Positions 54,348 through 63,144 are shown, numbered from the stretch's first letter. The stretch: DNA of 64,000 bases from Devosia lacusdianchii (GCF_022429625.1 NZ_CP092483.1:1674001-1738000), one strand, 5' to 3'. The notes: generated by a model from the sequence alone, not told the origin. Numbers and translations: made by a program.

Positions 54348-55097
54348 ATGACCGTCTTGTCATTCCAGCTCTACAGTGCACGGAACGTTCCGTCGCTTGA
54401 AGATTTTCTCGCCACCCTTGGCGCGCTTGGCTACACCCAGGTCGAAGGCTATGGCGGGCTCTATGCCGATGCTGCCGGTCTTGCCGCGAGCCTCAAGAAG
54501 AACGGGCTGTCCATGCCGACTGGCCATTTCGGCCCGGCCCAGGTCGCTGATGTGTCGACCACGCTAAAGACCGCCGAAACCCTCGGCATGAAGAAGATTT
54601 TCTGCCCGCATATCGGTCCGGAAGGTCGTAGCGCCGACGAGTCCAAGTGGCTCGAATTGGCCGAAATGCTGGCCAAGGCTGCCGAGACCTATAGCAAGGA
54701 AGGCTACGGCTTCGGCTGGCACAACCACGATTTCGAGTTCGCGCCGACCACCTCGGGCCGCACGCCGATGGAAATCCTGCTCGAAACCGCGCCCAAGATC
54801 GAATGGGAATGCGACGTCGCTTGGGTCGTGCGCGGCAAGGCCGATCCCGTCGCCTGGTTCGACAAGTATGGCGATCGCATCACGGCCGTCCACGTCAAGG
54901 ACATCGCGCCGGCAGGGCAGGCCACCGATGAGGACGGCTGGGCCGACGTCGGTCACGGCGTGCTCGATTGGGACAATCTGATCACCAAGGTGCAGTCCAA
55001 GACCAAGGCGCAATATTTCGTCGCCGAACACGACAAGCCGTCCGACGAAGTGCGTTTCGCTACGCGCTCGATCGCTACCGCCAAGAAGTGGAAGTAA
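54348..55097 (+). CDS. Sugar phosphate isomerase/epimerase-type TIM barrel, first of pair
   Basis: 249 residues of the AP-endonuclease-2-like family. Metal-site pieces are visible: GFGWHNHDFEF, WECDVAWVV, ITAVHVKDIAP and FVAEHDKP. The family includes isomerases and also lyases or hydratases acting on 3-keto-glycosides. Its neighbours are two Gfo/Idh/MocA oxidoreductases and another barrel protein. Either isomerase or 3-keto-sugar eliminase is possible; the context favours a keto-sugar enzyme. Confidence 0.8.
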   Translation: MTVLSFQLYSARNVPSLEDFLATLGALGYTQVEGYGGLYADAAGLAASLKKNGLSMPTGHFGPAQVADVSTTLKTAETLGMKKIFCPHIGPEGRSADESKWLELAEMLAKAAETYSKEGYGFGWHNHDFEFAPTTSGRTPMEILLETAPKIEWECDVAWVVRGKADPVAWFDKYGDRITAVHVKDIAPAGQATDEDGWADVGHGVLDWDNLITKVQSKTKAQYFVAEHDKPSDEVRFATRSIATAKKWK

Positions 55098-55103
55098 ACT
55101 AAA

Positions 55104-56243
55104 ATGGCCAAGACCTTTGGCGTCGGCATCATGGGTGCCGGCAATATCTCCAGTGCCTATCTGCGTCTCGCGCCCCTGTTCAAGGGGCTCGAGGTGCGCG
55201 CCGTCGCCGATATCCTGCCGGCCGCCGCCCAGAAGCGGGCCGACGAGTTCGGCGTCAAGGCGCAGACGCCCGATGAGCTGCTCAAGAACAGCGAAATCGA
55301 CGTCATCGTGAACCTCACCATTCCGTCGACCCATTATTCCGTGTCTATGGATATCGTCTCGGCTGGCAAGCACGCCTATTCCGAAAAGCCCTTCGTGCTG
55401 TCGCTCGAAGAGGGCATGGCGCTGAAGAAAGCCGCCGACGATCGCGGCCTCAAGGTGGGTTCGGCTCCCGATACCTTCCTCGGTGGCGCGCATCAGCAGG
55501 CCCGCGAGATCATCGACAGCGGCCAGCTCGGCAAGATCATGAGCGGTACCACGCACGTCATGAGCCGCGGAATGGAGCACTGGCATCCCAATCCGGACTT
55601 CTTCTTCCAGCCCGGCGCCGGCCCTATCCTCGACCTCGGTCCATATTACGTCACCGACCTGATCCATCTGCTGGGCCCGGTGAAGCGCCTCTCGGCCTTC
55701 ACCAACATGGCGCGCACCGAACGCGAAGTGACCGCCGAAGGCCCCTACAAGGGTACCTTCGTCAAGGTCGGTACGCCCACTACCATCCATGGCGTCCTGG
55801 AATTCGTCTCCGGCGCGATCATCACCATGGGCGCAAGCTGGGACGTGGCGGCGCATGGTCACCACAATATCGAGCTCTACGGCACTGATGGCTCGATCTT
55901 TGTACCCGATCCGAACTTCTTCGGCGGCGATCTGGTTACGGCAGACATTACCGGTACCCGCAGCACAGTGACTCCATGGAGCCATCCGTTCGGCGTCGCC
56001 AACCAGGATGTCGGCACCGCAAACGCCCGCGCCAACTATCGCGCCGCCGGTCTGGCTGACATGATGGCGTCGATCGACGGGGGCTACACCGCCCGCTGCG
56101 GCCTCGACGTGGCCCTGCATGCCGTGGACGTGATGACCAGCCTGCTCAAGGCCGGCGAAAGCGGCCAGGTGCTGACGCTGTCGACCACCTGCGAGCGCCC
56201 GCTGGCACTCAATGCGGCTGATGCACAGGCGCTGCTGAAGTAA
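55104..56243 (+). CDS. Gfo/Idh/MocA family oxidoreductase, first of pair
   Basis: 379 residues. Rossmann motif GIMGAGNISSAYL at the N-terminus, the EKP signature in AYSEKPFVLS and a C-terminal beta-sheet domain with GAGPILDLGPYYVTDLIHLLGP (catalytic region). Starts 6 bp after the barrel gene and is followed by a rho-independent terminator. Such enzymes oxidise or reduce a sugar C3 or similar hydroxyl with NAD(P). Confidence 0.86.
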   Translation: MAKTFGVGIMGAGNISSAYLRLAPLFKGLEVRAVADILPAAAQKRADEFGVKAQTPDELLKNSEIDVIVNLTIPSTHYSVSMDIVSAGKHAYSEKPFVLSLEEGMALKKAADDRGLKVGSAPDTFLGGAHQQAREIIDSGQLGKIMSGTTHVMSRGMEHWHPNPDFFFQPGAGPILDLGPYYVTDLIHLLGPVKRLSAFTNMARTEREVTAEGPYKGTFVKVGTPTTIHGVLEFVSGAIITMGASWDVAAHGHHNIELYGTDGSIFVPDPNFFGGDLVTADITGTRSTVTPWSHPFGVANQDVGTANARANYRAAGLADMMASIDGGYTARCGLDVALHAVDVMTSLLKAGESGQVLTLSTTCERPLALNAADAQALLK

Positions 56244-56308
56244 GCGCTGAGGTGCGTACCTCATTGACAGGCGCTTCGAGCCGGTCAAGATTGAGATCAA
56301 CGACTTGA

Positions 56309-56340
56309 ACAGGCGGCGGCCAGCTCCGCCGCCTGTTTTT
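56309..56340 (+). terminator. Rho-independent terminator
   Basis: ACAGGCGGCGG and CCGCCGCCTGT form a perfect 11 bp GC-rich stem with a 6-nt loop, followed by four to five T. It follows the first oxidoreductase gene by 65 bp and precedes the second barrel gene, so the last two genes probably need read-through or their own promoter. Confidence 0.85.
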
Positions 56341-56380
56341 GCAGAAGACCAGGCGCCAAGCGCCACAGAGGAGAAATGTC

Positions 56381-57436
56381 ATGCGCACCATCAAGGGGCC
56401 CGCAATCTTTCTGGCGCAGTTCGCCGGTGACAAGGCGCCGTTCAATTCCCTGGACGCCATCTGCGGCTGGGCGGCCAATTACGGCTATAAGGGCGTGCAG
56501 ATCCCGACCTGGGTCGGCAGCCTGATCGATCTGGAAAAGGCCGCGACCTCCAAGACCTATGCCGACGAGCTGAAGGGCACTGCCGCCAAACACGGCATCG
56601 AGATCACGGAGCTTTCGACCCACCTCCAGGGCCAGCTCGTGGCCGCGCACCCCGTCTATGACACCATGCTCGATGGCTTCGCTCCCGCATCGGTCCACGG
56701 CAATCCCAAGGCCCGTCAGGAATGGGCGGTCCAGCAGCTGAATTGGGCCGCAAAAGCCTCGAAGAATCTCGGCCTCACCGAACACGCTACCTTTTCGGGC
56801 GCTCTGGCCTGGCCGTTCCTCTATCCATTCCCGCAGCGCCCGGCAGGGCTGGTCGAAGAGGCCTTCGACGAACTCGCGCGTCGCTGGACGCCGATCCTCG
56901 ACGCCTTCGACGAAAATGGCGTCGATGTCTGCTACGAGATCCACCCGGGCGAAGACCTGCATGACGGCGTCACCTTCGAGATGTTCCTCGACCGGGTGAA
57001 GAACCATCCGCGTGCCAACTTGCTCTATGATCCGAGCCACTTCGTGCTGCAGCAGCTCGATTATCTCAACTACATCGACATCTATCACGAGCGGATCAAG
57101 ATGTTCCACGTTAAGGACGCCGAGTTCAATCCGACCGGCCGCCAGGGCGTCTATGGCGGCTATCAGAGCTGGATCAACCGGGCAGGGCGCTTCCGCTCGC
57201 TCGGCGACGGACAGGTCGATTTCGCCTCTATCTTCTCCAAGATGGCGCAGTACGACTTCGCCGGCTGGGCCGTGCTCGAATGGGAATGCGCCATCAAGCA
57301 TCCCGAAGACGGAGCCCGCGAAGGCGCCGAGTTCATCAAGAACCACATCATCCGCGTCACCGAACACGCCTTCGACGATTTCGCTTCGTCGGGCACGGAC
57401 GCGGCGGCCAACCGGAAGATACTGGGGCTATCGTAG
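56381..57436 (+). CDS. Sugar phosphate isomerase/epimerase-type TIM barrel, second of pair
   Basis: 351 residues from the ATG at 56381 (GAGGAG upstream). Larger than its neighbour at 54348. Active-site pieces are CYEIHPGEDLHDG, NLLYDPSHFVLQQLDY, MFHVKDAEFNPTGRQG and VLEWECAIKHPEDGA, giving the Glu/Asp/His/Glu metal set. The ExxHP and DPSH forms are typical of the group that includes enzymes acting on 3-keto-glucosides. Shares little with the first barrel outside the fold, so each may catalyse a separate step. Confidence 0.82.
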   Translation: MRTIKGPAIFLAQFAGDKAPFNSLDAICGWAANYGYKGVQIPTWVGSLIDLEKAATSKTYADELKGTAAKHGIEITELSTHLQGQLVAAHPVYDTMLDGFAPASVHGNPKARQEWAVQQLNWAAKASKNLGLTEHATFSGALAWPFLYPFPQRPAGLVEEAFDELARRWTPILDAFDENGVDVCYEIHPGEDLHDGVTFEMFLDRVKNHPRANLLYDPSHFVLQQLDYLNYIDIYHERIKMFHVKDAEFNPTGRQGVYGGYQSWINRAGRFRSLGDGQVDFASIFSKMAQYDFAGWAVLEWECAIKHPEDGAREGAEFIKNHIIRVTEHAFDDFASSGTDAAANRKILGLS

Positions 57437-57452
57437 TCACGGAAGATATTTG

Positions 57453-57512
57453 GTACGCCGTCATTGCCCGGCTTGTCCGAGCAATCCATGTACCACCCGG
57501 ACAAGCCGGGTG
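57453..57512. repeat. Palindromic intergenic repeat (CCGTCATTGCCCGGCTTGTCC type)
   Basis: CGCCGTCATTGCCCGGCTTG on one side and CAAGCCGGGTGGTGACGGCG on the other form an inverted repeat around a short centre. It lies between the second barrel gene and the second oxidoreductase gene. The text resembles REP-like repeats common in Rhizobiales. It could weaken transcript continuity between the two genes. Confidence 0.65.
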
Positions 57513-57555
57513 GTGACGGCGCGTTGAACGCAGCGCGTTCGATAGGGAGAAAAGA

Positions 57556-58707
57556 ATGGCTGAAAACGGCGCAAAGCGCATTCGTCTGGGCATGGTCGGC
57601 GGCGGCACGGGGGCCTTCATCGGCTATGTCCACCGCGTCGCCTCCCGCATCGATGGTGACTATGACCTGGTGGCCGGCGCCCTGTCGTCGCGTCCCGACG
57701 TCGCCAAAGAGTCCGGTCGCAATCTCGGCCTCGCCGAGGACCGCATCTACACCTCCTACGAGGAAATGGCCCGCGCTGAAGCAGCGCGTCCCGATGGCAT
57801 TCAGGCTGTGTCCATAGTCACGCCCAACCACATGCACTTTGGTCCAGCCAAGGCATTCCTCGAAGCGGGCATTCACGTCATTTGCGACAAGCCGATCACC
57901 AGCACGCTGGAAGATGCGCGCAAGCTTGCTGGCATCAAACCCAAGAACGGCGCCAAGTTTCTACTGACGCACAACTACACCGGCTACCCGCTGATCCGTC
58001 AGGCCCGCGAGCTCGTCGCCTCCGGTGCGCTCGGCAAAATCCGCGTCATCCAGGCCGAATACCCTCAGGATTGGCTGACCGAGGCCACTTCAGACGACAA
58101 CAAGCAGGCCTCATGGCGTACCGACCCCGCCCGCTCCGGCGCCGGCGGCGCCATTGGCGATATCGGCACCCATGCCTACAACCTGCTGCGCTTTGTTACC
58201 GGCTTGAAAACACAGGCAGTTTCGGCCGACCTCACCAGCTTCGTCCCCGGCCGCCAGCTCGATGACAACGTCCACATAATGCTGCGCTTCGAAGGCGGGG
58301 CAAAGGGCATGCTCTGGGCCAGCCAGGTCGCGGTGGGCTCCGAAAACGGCCTCCAGCTTCGCGTCTACGGCGAAAAGGGCGGCCTCGAATGGCGCCAGGA
58401 CAACCCCAACTACATGTGGTTCACCGAATTCGGCAAACCCAAGCAGCTGCTGACCCGCGGCGGCGCCATCTCCGGCGACGCTGCCTCGACCATGAATGTA
58501 CGAATTCCTTCAGGCCATCCAGAGGGTTACCTCGAAGCCTTCGCCACCCTCTACAGCCAGTTCGCCTCGGTCATCCGCGGTGACGGCGCCGCCTATGAAG
58601 GCCTGCTGCCGACGCTGCAGGATGGTATCGAAGGCATGGAATTCATCGTGGCGTCCGTGCAGTCGAGCAAGAACGACGGCAAATGGACCAAGCTCAGCGA
58701 CGTCTAA
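57556..58707 (+). CDS. Gfo/Idh/MocA family oxidoreductase, second of pair
   Basis: 383 residues. Rossmann motif LGMVGGGTGAFIGYVHR, EKP-like motif here as CDKPITS, and the substrate domain with YPQDWLTE, GAGGAIGDIGTHAYNLLRF (catalytic Asp/His). The WL/IGDIGTHA pattern is close to dehydrogenases of 3-keto-sugar and anhydrosugar pathways. With the first oxidoreductase it provides an oxidation and a reduction step around the two barrel enzymes. Confidence 0.86.
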   Translation: MAENGAKRIRLGMVGGGTGAFIGYVHRVASRIDGDYDLVAGALSSRPDVAKESGRNLGLAEDRIYTSYEEMARAEAARPDGIQAVSIVTPNHMHFGPAKAFLEAGIHVICDKPITSTLEDARKLAGIKPKNGAKFLLTHNYTGYPLIRQARELVASGALGKIRVIQAEYPQDWLTEATSDDNKQASWRTDPARSGAGGAIGDIGTHAYNLLRFVTGLKTQAVSADLTSFVPGRQLDDNVHIMLRFEGGAKGMLWASQVAVGSENGLQLRVYGEKGGLEWRQDNPNYMWFTEFGKPKQLLTRGGAISGDAASTMNVRIPSGHPEGYLEAFATLYSQFASVIRGDGAAYEGLLPTLQDGIEGMEFIVASVQSSKNDGKWTKLSDV

Positions 58708-58730
58708 GAGCTTGAATTGATTTCGATTTC

Positions 58731-58757
58731 AAGGGCGCCCACTGTGGCGCCCTTTCT
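58731..58757 (+). terminator. Terminator between convergent genes
   Basis: AAGGGCGCC and GGCGCCCTT form a perfect 9 bp stem with a 6-nt loop, followed by T. It lies between the convergent oxidoreductase and TraB/GumN genes, overlapping the end of the latter's stop region, and can work in both directions (A-run on the other side). Confidence 0.75.
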
Positions 58758-59625
58758 ACTGAATGCGCTCGACCTGGTAGCCGGCCTGCTCCAGCAGATC
58801 GAGCACGCTGCCCTCGCCGACCAGGTGGGCCGCCCCAACGATCACCAGGTTTTCCTGATTGTCGGCCAGCATGGCCTCCAGTGGCGTCATCCAGTTGCGG
58901 TTACGGGCATAGAGCAGGCGCTCCAGGAAGGCTTCCTCGAAGCCGCTCATCTCCACCTCGAACATGGCAGCCAGACGCTCGGGGGTGCCACCGCTCCAGT
59001 TGCTGAGCATCTTGCTCATCAGCTTGGGCAGCAAATCGATCTGCTCTAACGTCGCCTCCAGTGTCGCGATCTGCTCGTCCTCATCGCCGCCAGCCAGGAC
59101 GTCGATCTGCTCCTCCCCCGTTTCCAGGAAGACCATGCGCTCTGGCGTCAGTTCCGGCTCCAAGATGAACTCGACACCCTGTTCGACATATCCGGCCGCG
59201 ATAAATCCGGCCGCGCTGATCGTGTTGGTAGCCATCCAGGGTTTCATGGCCAGGATTGAACCCATCGGCACGCTGATCTTGGCCATCTGCATGCGCAACT
59301 GCACTTCGAGCTGGTCGTCGATCAGATCGGTCAGCAGCGTGCCGTCGACATAGATGCCGCGCACAAAGGCTTGGGCCCCAATCTCAGCCATGGCTTCAGG
59401 GCGGACGTCGGTTTCGAATACCACCTTGTCGGCATCCGCCAGAACGGTTTCGAACAACGGCGTGCGCCATGTGCTGCCAGCCGGGAGCACGTGAATTGAG
59501 CCAAATACCCAGATGGCGCTGTCGTCGTCGCGAACTTCCCACATGGCGGGCGCGGCCATAACGGGAGTAGTCATTGCCAGGGCGGCGAGGGCAGGGAGCA
59601 AAAGGGCGGCGAATAGCTTCATCAT
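58756..59625 (-). CDS. TraB/GumN family secreted protein
   Basis: 289 residues from the ATG at 59625, with a signal peptide (FAALLLPALAALAMTTPVMA). GSIHVLPAG, KVVFETDVRPE and the C-terminal NLVIVGAAHLVGEGSVLDLLEQAGY mark the TraB/PrgY/GumN family, whose conserved GxxH and GAxHL residues may form a metalloprotease-like site. Function is unknown in most bacteria. The signal peptide suggests a periplasmic or lipid-facing location. Confidence 0.85.
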   Translation of the reverse strand: MMKLFAALLLPALAALAMTTPVMAAPAMWEVRDDDSAIWVFGSIHVLPAGSTWRTPLFETVLADADKVVFETDVRPEAMAEIGAQAFVRGIYVDGTLLTDLIDDQLEVQLRMQMAKISVPMGSILAMKPWMATNTISAAGFIAAGYVEQGVEFILEPELTPERMVFLETGEEQIDVLAGGDEDEQIATLEATLEQIDLLPKLMSKMLSNWSGGTPERLAAMFEVEMSGFEEAFLERLLYARNRNWMTPLEAMLADNQENLVIVGAAHLVGEGSVLDLLEQAGYQVERIQ

Positions 59626-59676
59626 TGGTTCCTCGTCGCGGGTCACCCTGCCAGATAGGGTAACCATCGCCAAGCG

Positions 59677-60420
59677 CTAGAGCCAGTGCGCCAAACTGCC
59701 CCAGACAAGGGTAGTGCCAGAGATCATCAACAGGATGAGAATCAATCGGCGAAATGCCTGCGCATTGAGCCGATGGAACAACAACACGCCCAATATGGCG
59801 GGGATCGCCAGCGCCGGCGTGATCCACGCAAACATCACCAGCGTCTCACGCGTGATCGAGCCTGAGGCCGCGTAAGCGGTCAGCGTCGCAACATGCATGG
59901 CGATGTTGAAAGCCTGAAGCACACCGCGTTGGGTGTTCTTGTCCCAGCCGCGCAGGGTGGTCCACAGCGTTGGCACCGGGCCCGATATCCCGGCCAGGCC
60001 ACCCAGCACGCCTCCGGCAAACCCGGCGATGCCATCGGCGCCGCGCCCGCCATGCTCCCATTTGTAGCCGGACGGCAGCAACAGCATCAGAGGGCAATAG
60101 GCGAGCAGGAACAGGCCGAGCGAGAACCTGAAAATGGTGGGGTCTAGCCATTGCAGCAGGTATGCGCCGAGCGGCACGCCGATCAACCCGCCCATGACTA
60201 GGGGTAGCAGCCGCTTGAGCTCAAAGCCTCGCCACACCCAGGGCAGGGCCACGAGCTGTCCGGCCAGCGCTCCGAACACGGCCATGGGCGCTGCCATCTG
60301 CGGATCGACTGCCCAGGCCCAGACGGACAGGGCGACCAGCGAAAATGCAAAGCCCGACACGCCCTGCGCGAAGCCCGCCGCTGCTGCCCCAACCAGCACG
60401 ATGAGGAGCGCCGCGTCCAT
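59677..60420 (-). CDS. TauE/SafE family sulfite exporter-like protein
   Basis: 247 residues with about eight hydrophobic segments. GAAAAGFAQGVSGFAFSLVAL, GGLIGVPLGAYLL and GLAGISGPVPTLW match the TauE/SafE family, which exports sulfite, sulfoacetate or other organic anions. It lies 51 bp before the TraB/GumN gene. Substrate unknown. Confidence 0.85.
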   Translation of the reverse strand: MDAALLIVLVGAAAAGFAQGVSGFAFSLVALSVWAWAVDPQMAAPMAVFGALAGQLVALPWVWRGFELKRLLPLVMGGLIGVPLGAYLLQWLDPTIFRFSLGLFLLAYCPLMLLLPSGYKWEHGGRGADGIAGFAGGVLGGLAGISGPVPTLWTTLRGWDKNTQRGVLQAFNIAMHVATLTAYAASGSITRETLVMFAWITPALAIPAILGVLLFHRLNAQAFRRLILILLMISGTTLVWGSLAHWL

Positions 60421-60430
60421 TCACGCCGCC

Positions 60431-60465
60431 AAAAACAAATGCGCCGCAAACATTTGCGACGCATT
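60431..60465 (-). terminator. Rho-independent terminator of the NDUFS4-like gene
   Basis: A near-perfect 28 bp inverted repeat (60438-60465; arms AATGCGCCGCAAA and TTTGCGACGCATT with one mismatch) is followed on the minus strand by TTTGTTTTT. It lies 27 bp after the stop of the minus-strand gene at 60492, and just before the start of the TauE/SafE gene. Confidence 0.8.
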
Positions 60466-60491
60466 GCGAATTCGTGGCGATGGGGCCGGCA

Positions 60492-60797
60492 CTAGTGCGT
60501 CCAGGGTGTCTTGCGGTCCGAGCGGAAATTGTCGGGGTAGCTCACGCGCTTGGGCGTGGCGTCGTGGGCGGGCTGCACGGAATAGGCAATGCCGTTCTTC
60601 TGAGCATAGGCTTCCGCCGCTTCCTGCGTGTCGAACGACAGCTTGATCTGCGTCCGCGTGTCGCCAGAACTCGTATAGCCCATCAGCGGATCGATTTCGC
60701 GGGCCGAGGCCTGCTCATGCACCAATACCCATTGCTTGGATTTGCCTTTGCCCGACTGCATGGCGTTACGGGCCGGGCGGTAGATACGGGCGGTCAT
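60492..60797 (-). CDS. ETC complex I subunit, NDUFS4-like
   Basis: 101 residues. The C-terminal half GYTSSGDTRTQIKLSFDTQEAAEAYAQKNG and SYPDNFRSDRKTPWTH is the ETC_C1_NDUFS4 domain of the 18-kDa accessory subunit of complex I. It is typical of Alphaproteobacteria and mitochondria and binds the peripheral arm. Encoded apart from the nuo operon, as usual. Length fits. Confidence 0.9.
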   Translation of the reverse strand: MTARIYRPARNAMQSGKGKSKQWVLVHEQASAREIDPLMGYTSSGDTRTQIKLSFDTQEAAEAYAQKNGIAYSVQPAHDATPKRVSYPDNFRSDRKTPWTH

Positions 60798-60837
60798 GCA
60801 AAGTCCTCAACACGATGCGCTAACGCTAAGGATGTGA

Positions 60838-60914
60838 TGGTCGGAGTACAAAGATTCGAACTTTGGACCCCCGGTTCCCAAAACCGGTGCTCTACCAGGC
60901 TGAGCTACACTCCG
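60838..60914 (-). tRNA. tRNA-Pro (TGG)
   Basis: 77 nt on the minus strand: acceptor CGGAGTG/TACTCCG, anticodon loop TTTGGGA giving TGG, T-arm AGTTCGAATCT, encoded CCA. It sits between the NDUFS4-like gene and the PAP2 phosphatase gene. Confidence 0.95.
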
Positions 60915-61015
60915 AGATCACCGCCCTCCGTTAGCCTGTTCGACGGAGAAGGGCAAGCCACCGTCGCGCTGTCTTGCGCTATTGACGCCAGAGCTTCCGG
61001 ATTCGACAAGACGGT

Positions 61016-61753
61016 ATGATCGATTTGACTAAGGCATGGCCGCTGGGCCTCGATAGCCGGCGCTGGCCGTGGTTCTGCTTCTGCGTCGTCCTCGGCATTG
61101 CCGTGTTGTCGCGGGTCGACGTCTGGGCCTCGCGTGGCGCAATTGGCTGGCCTGACCAGTGGCGCGCGCCGTTCTTTTTTATCACCGACTATGGCCTGTC
61201 CGACTGGGTGCTGATTCCCTCACTCATCGTCCTCGTCGTCGCTTTGATTGCGGTGGTGGCCCTGCGTCGACTGGGCAGGCTGGTGGCCTACGAACTGGCG
61301 CTGCTGTCGAGCTTCATCTTTCTCGGCGTCGGTTTGCCCGGCTTGTTGACCAATGGCTTGAAGCGCATCGTCGGTCGGGGCCGTCCGAGCGAGTTCGACG
61401 TCTCGGGCGCATTCTCGTTCCAGAATGTCTTCAATGACTGGACGTTTCAGAGTTTCCCGTCGGGCCACACCACTACTGCGATCGCGCTGGCCTTTGTGGT
61501 TGGGTTCCTCTGGCCGCGCCTGTTTCCGGTGTTCTTTGTTATTGGAATGGTCGTGGGCGTCTCCCGCGTACCCGTAGGCATGCACTATCCGACCGATGTG
61601 TTTGGCGGGATTGTCGTTGGTATGCTGGGCGCTTACCTGGTCCGCAACTTCTATGCTAGCCGGGGTTGGCTGTTCCGCAGGACGCCCGACGGGCACATCG
61701 TTGCCCGCCGCTTCTCTGCCATGCGACGCGCTTTTCACCGCGCCCGGGCATAG
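61016..61753 (+). CDS. PAP2-superfamily phosphatase
   Basis: 245 residues with several membrane spans. The three phosphatase motifs are visible: KRIVGRGRP, PSGH in QSFPSGHTTT, and SRVPVGMHYPTDVFGG. Such enzymes dephosphorylate lipid phosphates or undecaprenyl-diphosphate in the membrane. Its 3' end overlaps the convergent metC-like gene by 19 bp. Confidence 0.9.
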   Translation: MIDLTKAWPLGLDSRRWPWFCFCVVLGIAVLSRVDVWASRGAIGWPDQWRAPFFFITDYGLSDWVLIPSLIVLVVALIAVVALRRLGRLVAYELALLSSFIFLGVGLPGLLTNGLKRIVGRGRPSEFDVSGAFSFQNVFNDWTFQSFPSGHTTTAIALAFVVGFLWPRLFPVFFVIGMVVGVSRVPVGMHYPTDVFGGIVVGMLGAYLVRNFYASRGWLFRRTPDGHIVARRFSAMRRAFHRARA

Positions 61754-62922
61754 CGCTCCATTGCGGCGCCGAGATCGGCCTTGAGGTCGTCTACGCCTTC
61801 GAGCCCGATATGCACCCGGAACAGGTTGCCCGGCGCGGACCACGGCCGAACCGTGCGATTTTTGCCGAGCACCACGGGCAGGCAGAGGCTCTCATAGCCG
61901 CCCCAGGAATAACCCATCGAGAACAATTGCAGCTTGTCGACGAACGCGGCCACGCTGGCGCGGGGCGCTGGAGCCAGTACGAACGCAAATAGGCTACCTG
62001 AGCCGGTGAAGTCGCGCTTGAACAGCGCATGGTCCGGATGGCTGGGCAGGGCAGGGTGCAGCACCGAGGTCACCTCCGGCTGCTGCTCAAGCCAACTTGC
62101 AATGTCGAGCGCCCGCGCCTGATGCTCCTTCATGCGGATGGCAAGCGTGCGCAGCCCGCGCGCGACAAGAAAGGCCTCGTCCCCAGAGGTGAAGAAGCCA
62201 AGCAGGCGGCGTGCGCTTTCCACGCCGCGCCAGCTCTCCTCTGTCGTCGATATTGTGCCGGCGAACGCGTCCGAGTGGCCGACAAACATCTTGGTCGCGG
62301 CATGGACCACAATGTCGGCGCCCAGTTTCAGTGGTTGGTGATAGAGCGGGCTGGCCCAGCTGTTATCGACGATCAACCGCGCGCCGCCCGCATGGGCGAC
62401 CTTGGCGAGCGCCGGAATATCCTGCACCTCGAAGGTCAGCGACCCCGGGCTTTCCGCCAGCACCGCCCGCGTATTCGGCCGCATGAGGTCGGCAAGGCCC
62501 GCTCCGATCCGTGGGTCGTAGTAGCGCGCCGTTACCCCCATCTGCTGCAGGAACCCATCCGCAAATGCGCGGGTCGGCTCATAGGCGCTGTCGGTGAGTA
62601 GGACGTCGTCACCGGCCTTGAGGCAACCCAGCAGCGCAACGGTTACTGCGGCCAAGCCCGAGGGAACCAGGCGAGTGCGATACGCACCTTCAAGTTCGGT
62701 GATGACCGCCTCGACGCTTTCGGTCGTGGGATTGCCGGCACGGCCGTAGAGAAACCGCTGCCGTTGCGCTTCAAGATCATCAAGCGTTTTGAACAGCACC
62801 GTTGATCCGCGATAGACCGGCGTGTTGACGAATCCGAACTGATCGTCGGGCACGCGACCCTGGTGAGTGAGCACCGTCTCCACCGAAAAGGGAGCGTTGT
62901 TGCCTCTATCGTTCTCAATCAT
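61735..62922 (-). CDS. metC: Cystathionine beta-lyase-like PLP enzyme
   Basis: 395 residues of the Cys/Met metabolism PLP family. The PLP lysine is in VVHAATKMFVGHSDAFAG; upstream are YGRAGNPTTESVEAVITELEG and DSAYEPTRAF. C-terminal FSMGYSWGGYESL is common in the MetC group. It would cleave cystathionine to homocysteine, pyruvate and ammonia. The adjacent aapJ-like gene reads divergently; a metC homologue next to aapJ is a known Rhizobiales arrangement. Confidence 0.87.
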   Translation of the reverse strand: MIENDRGNNAPFSVETVLTHQGRVPDDQFGFVNTPVYRGSTVLFKTLDDLEAQRQRFLYGRAGNPTTESVEAVITELEGAYRTRLVPSGLAAVTVALLGCLKAGDDVLLTDSAYEPTRAFADGFLQQMGVTARYYDPRIGAGLADLMRPNTRAVLAESPGSLTFEVQDIPALAKVAHAGGARLIVDNSWASPLYHQPLKLGADIVVHAATKMFVGHSDAFAGTISTTEESWRGVESARRLLGFFTSGDEAFLVARGLRTLAIRMKEHQARALDIASWLEQQPEVTSVLHPALPSHPDHALFKRDFTGSGSLFAFVLAPAPRASVAAFVDKLQLFSMGYSWGGYESLCLPVVLGKNRTVRPWSAPGNLFRVHIGLEGVDDLKADLGAAMERYARAR

Positions 62923-63062
62923 GCGGTGCTCGTGCTCAAAATCAGTTCAATCGGCAATGAGTGGCTAATAAAGTGACAGCCTTGCTGTCCCAAGCCCCAT
63001 CGGCCCTTGACGCAACGGTCAATAGACGCTTGCATGCTTACCAGCATCACAACCGCTATTCA

Positions 63063-63101
63063 AAGGCGGTGGTGCCCACCGGGGACGAGGGTGAAAGCCT
63101 T
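63063..63101 (+). other. Possible structured leader of the aapJ-like gene
   Basis: GGTGG-TGC-CCACC (63068-63080) is a compact hairpin inside AAGGC (63063-63067) and GCCTT (63097-63101), forming a small branched leader 44 bp before the start codon. It could be an mRNA 5' element; no known riboswitch was recognised. Confidence 0.3.
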
Positions 63102-63144
63102 ATGAGCTCTGGGATACAAGGTCAGGAAACCAAAAGGCAAAACT

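Noticed and set aside
51859..56366. Large minus-strand frames opposite the second sugar operon
   Set aside because: No domains; the plus strand encodes permeases, ATPase and oxidoreductases with complete motifs.
62923..63144. SAM-type riboswitch before metC or aapJ
   Set aside because: Looked for a SAM-II-like pattern; none seen. The only structure is the small hairpin leader before aapJ.
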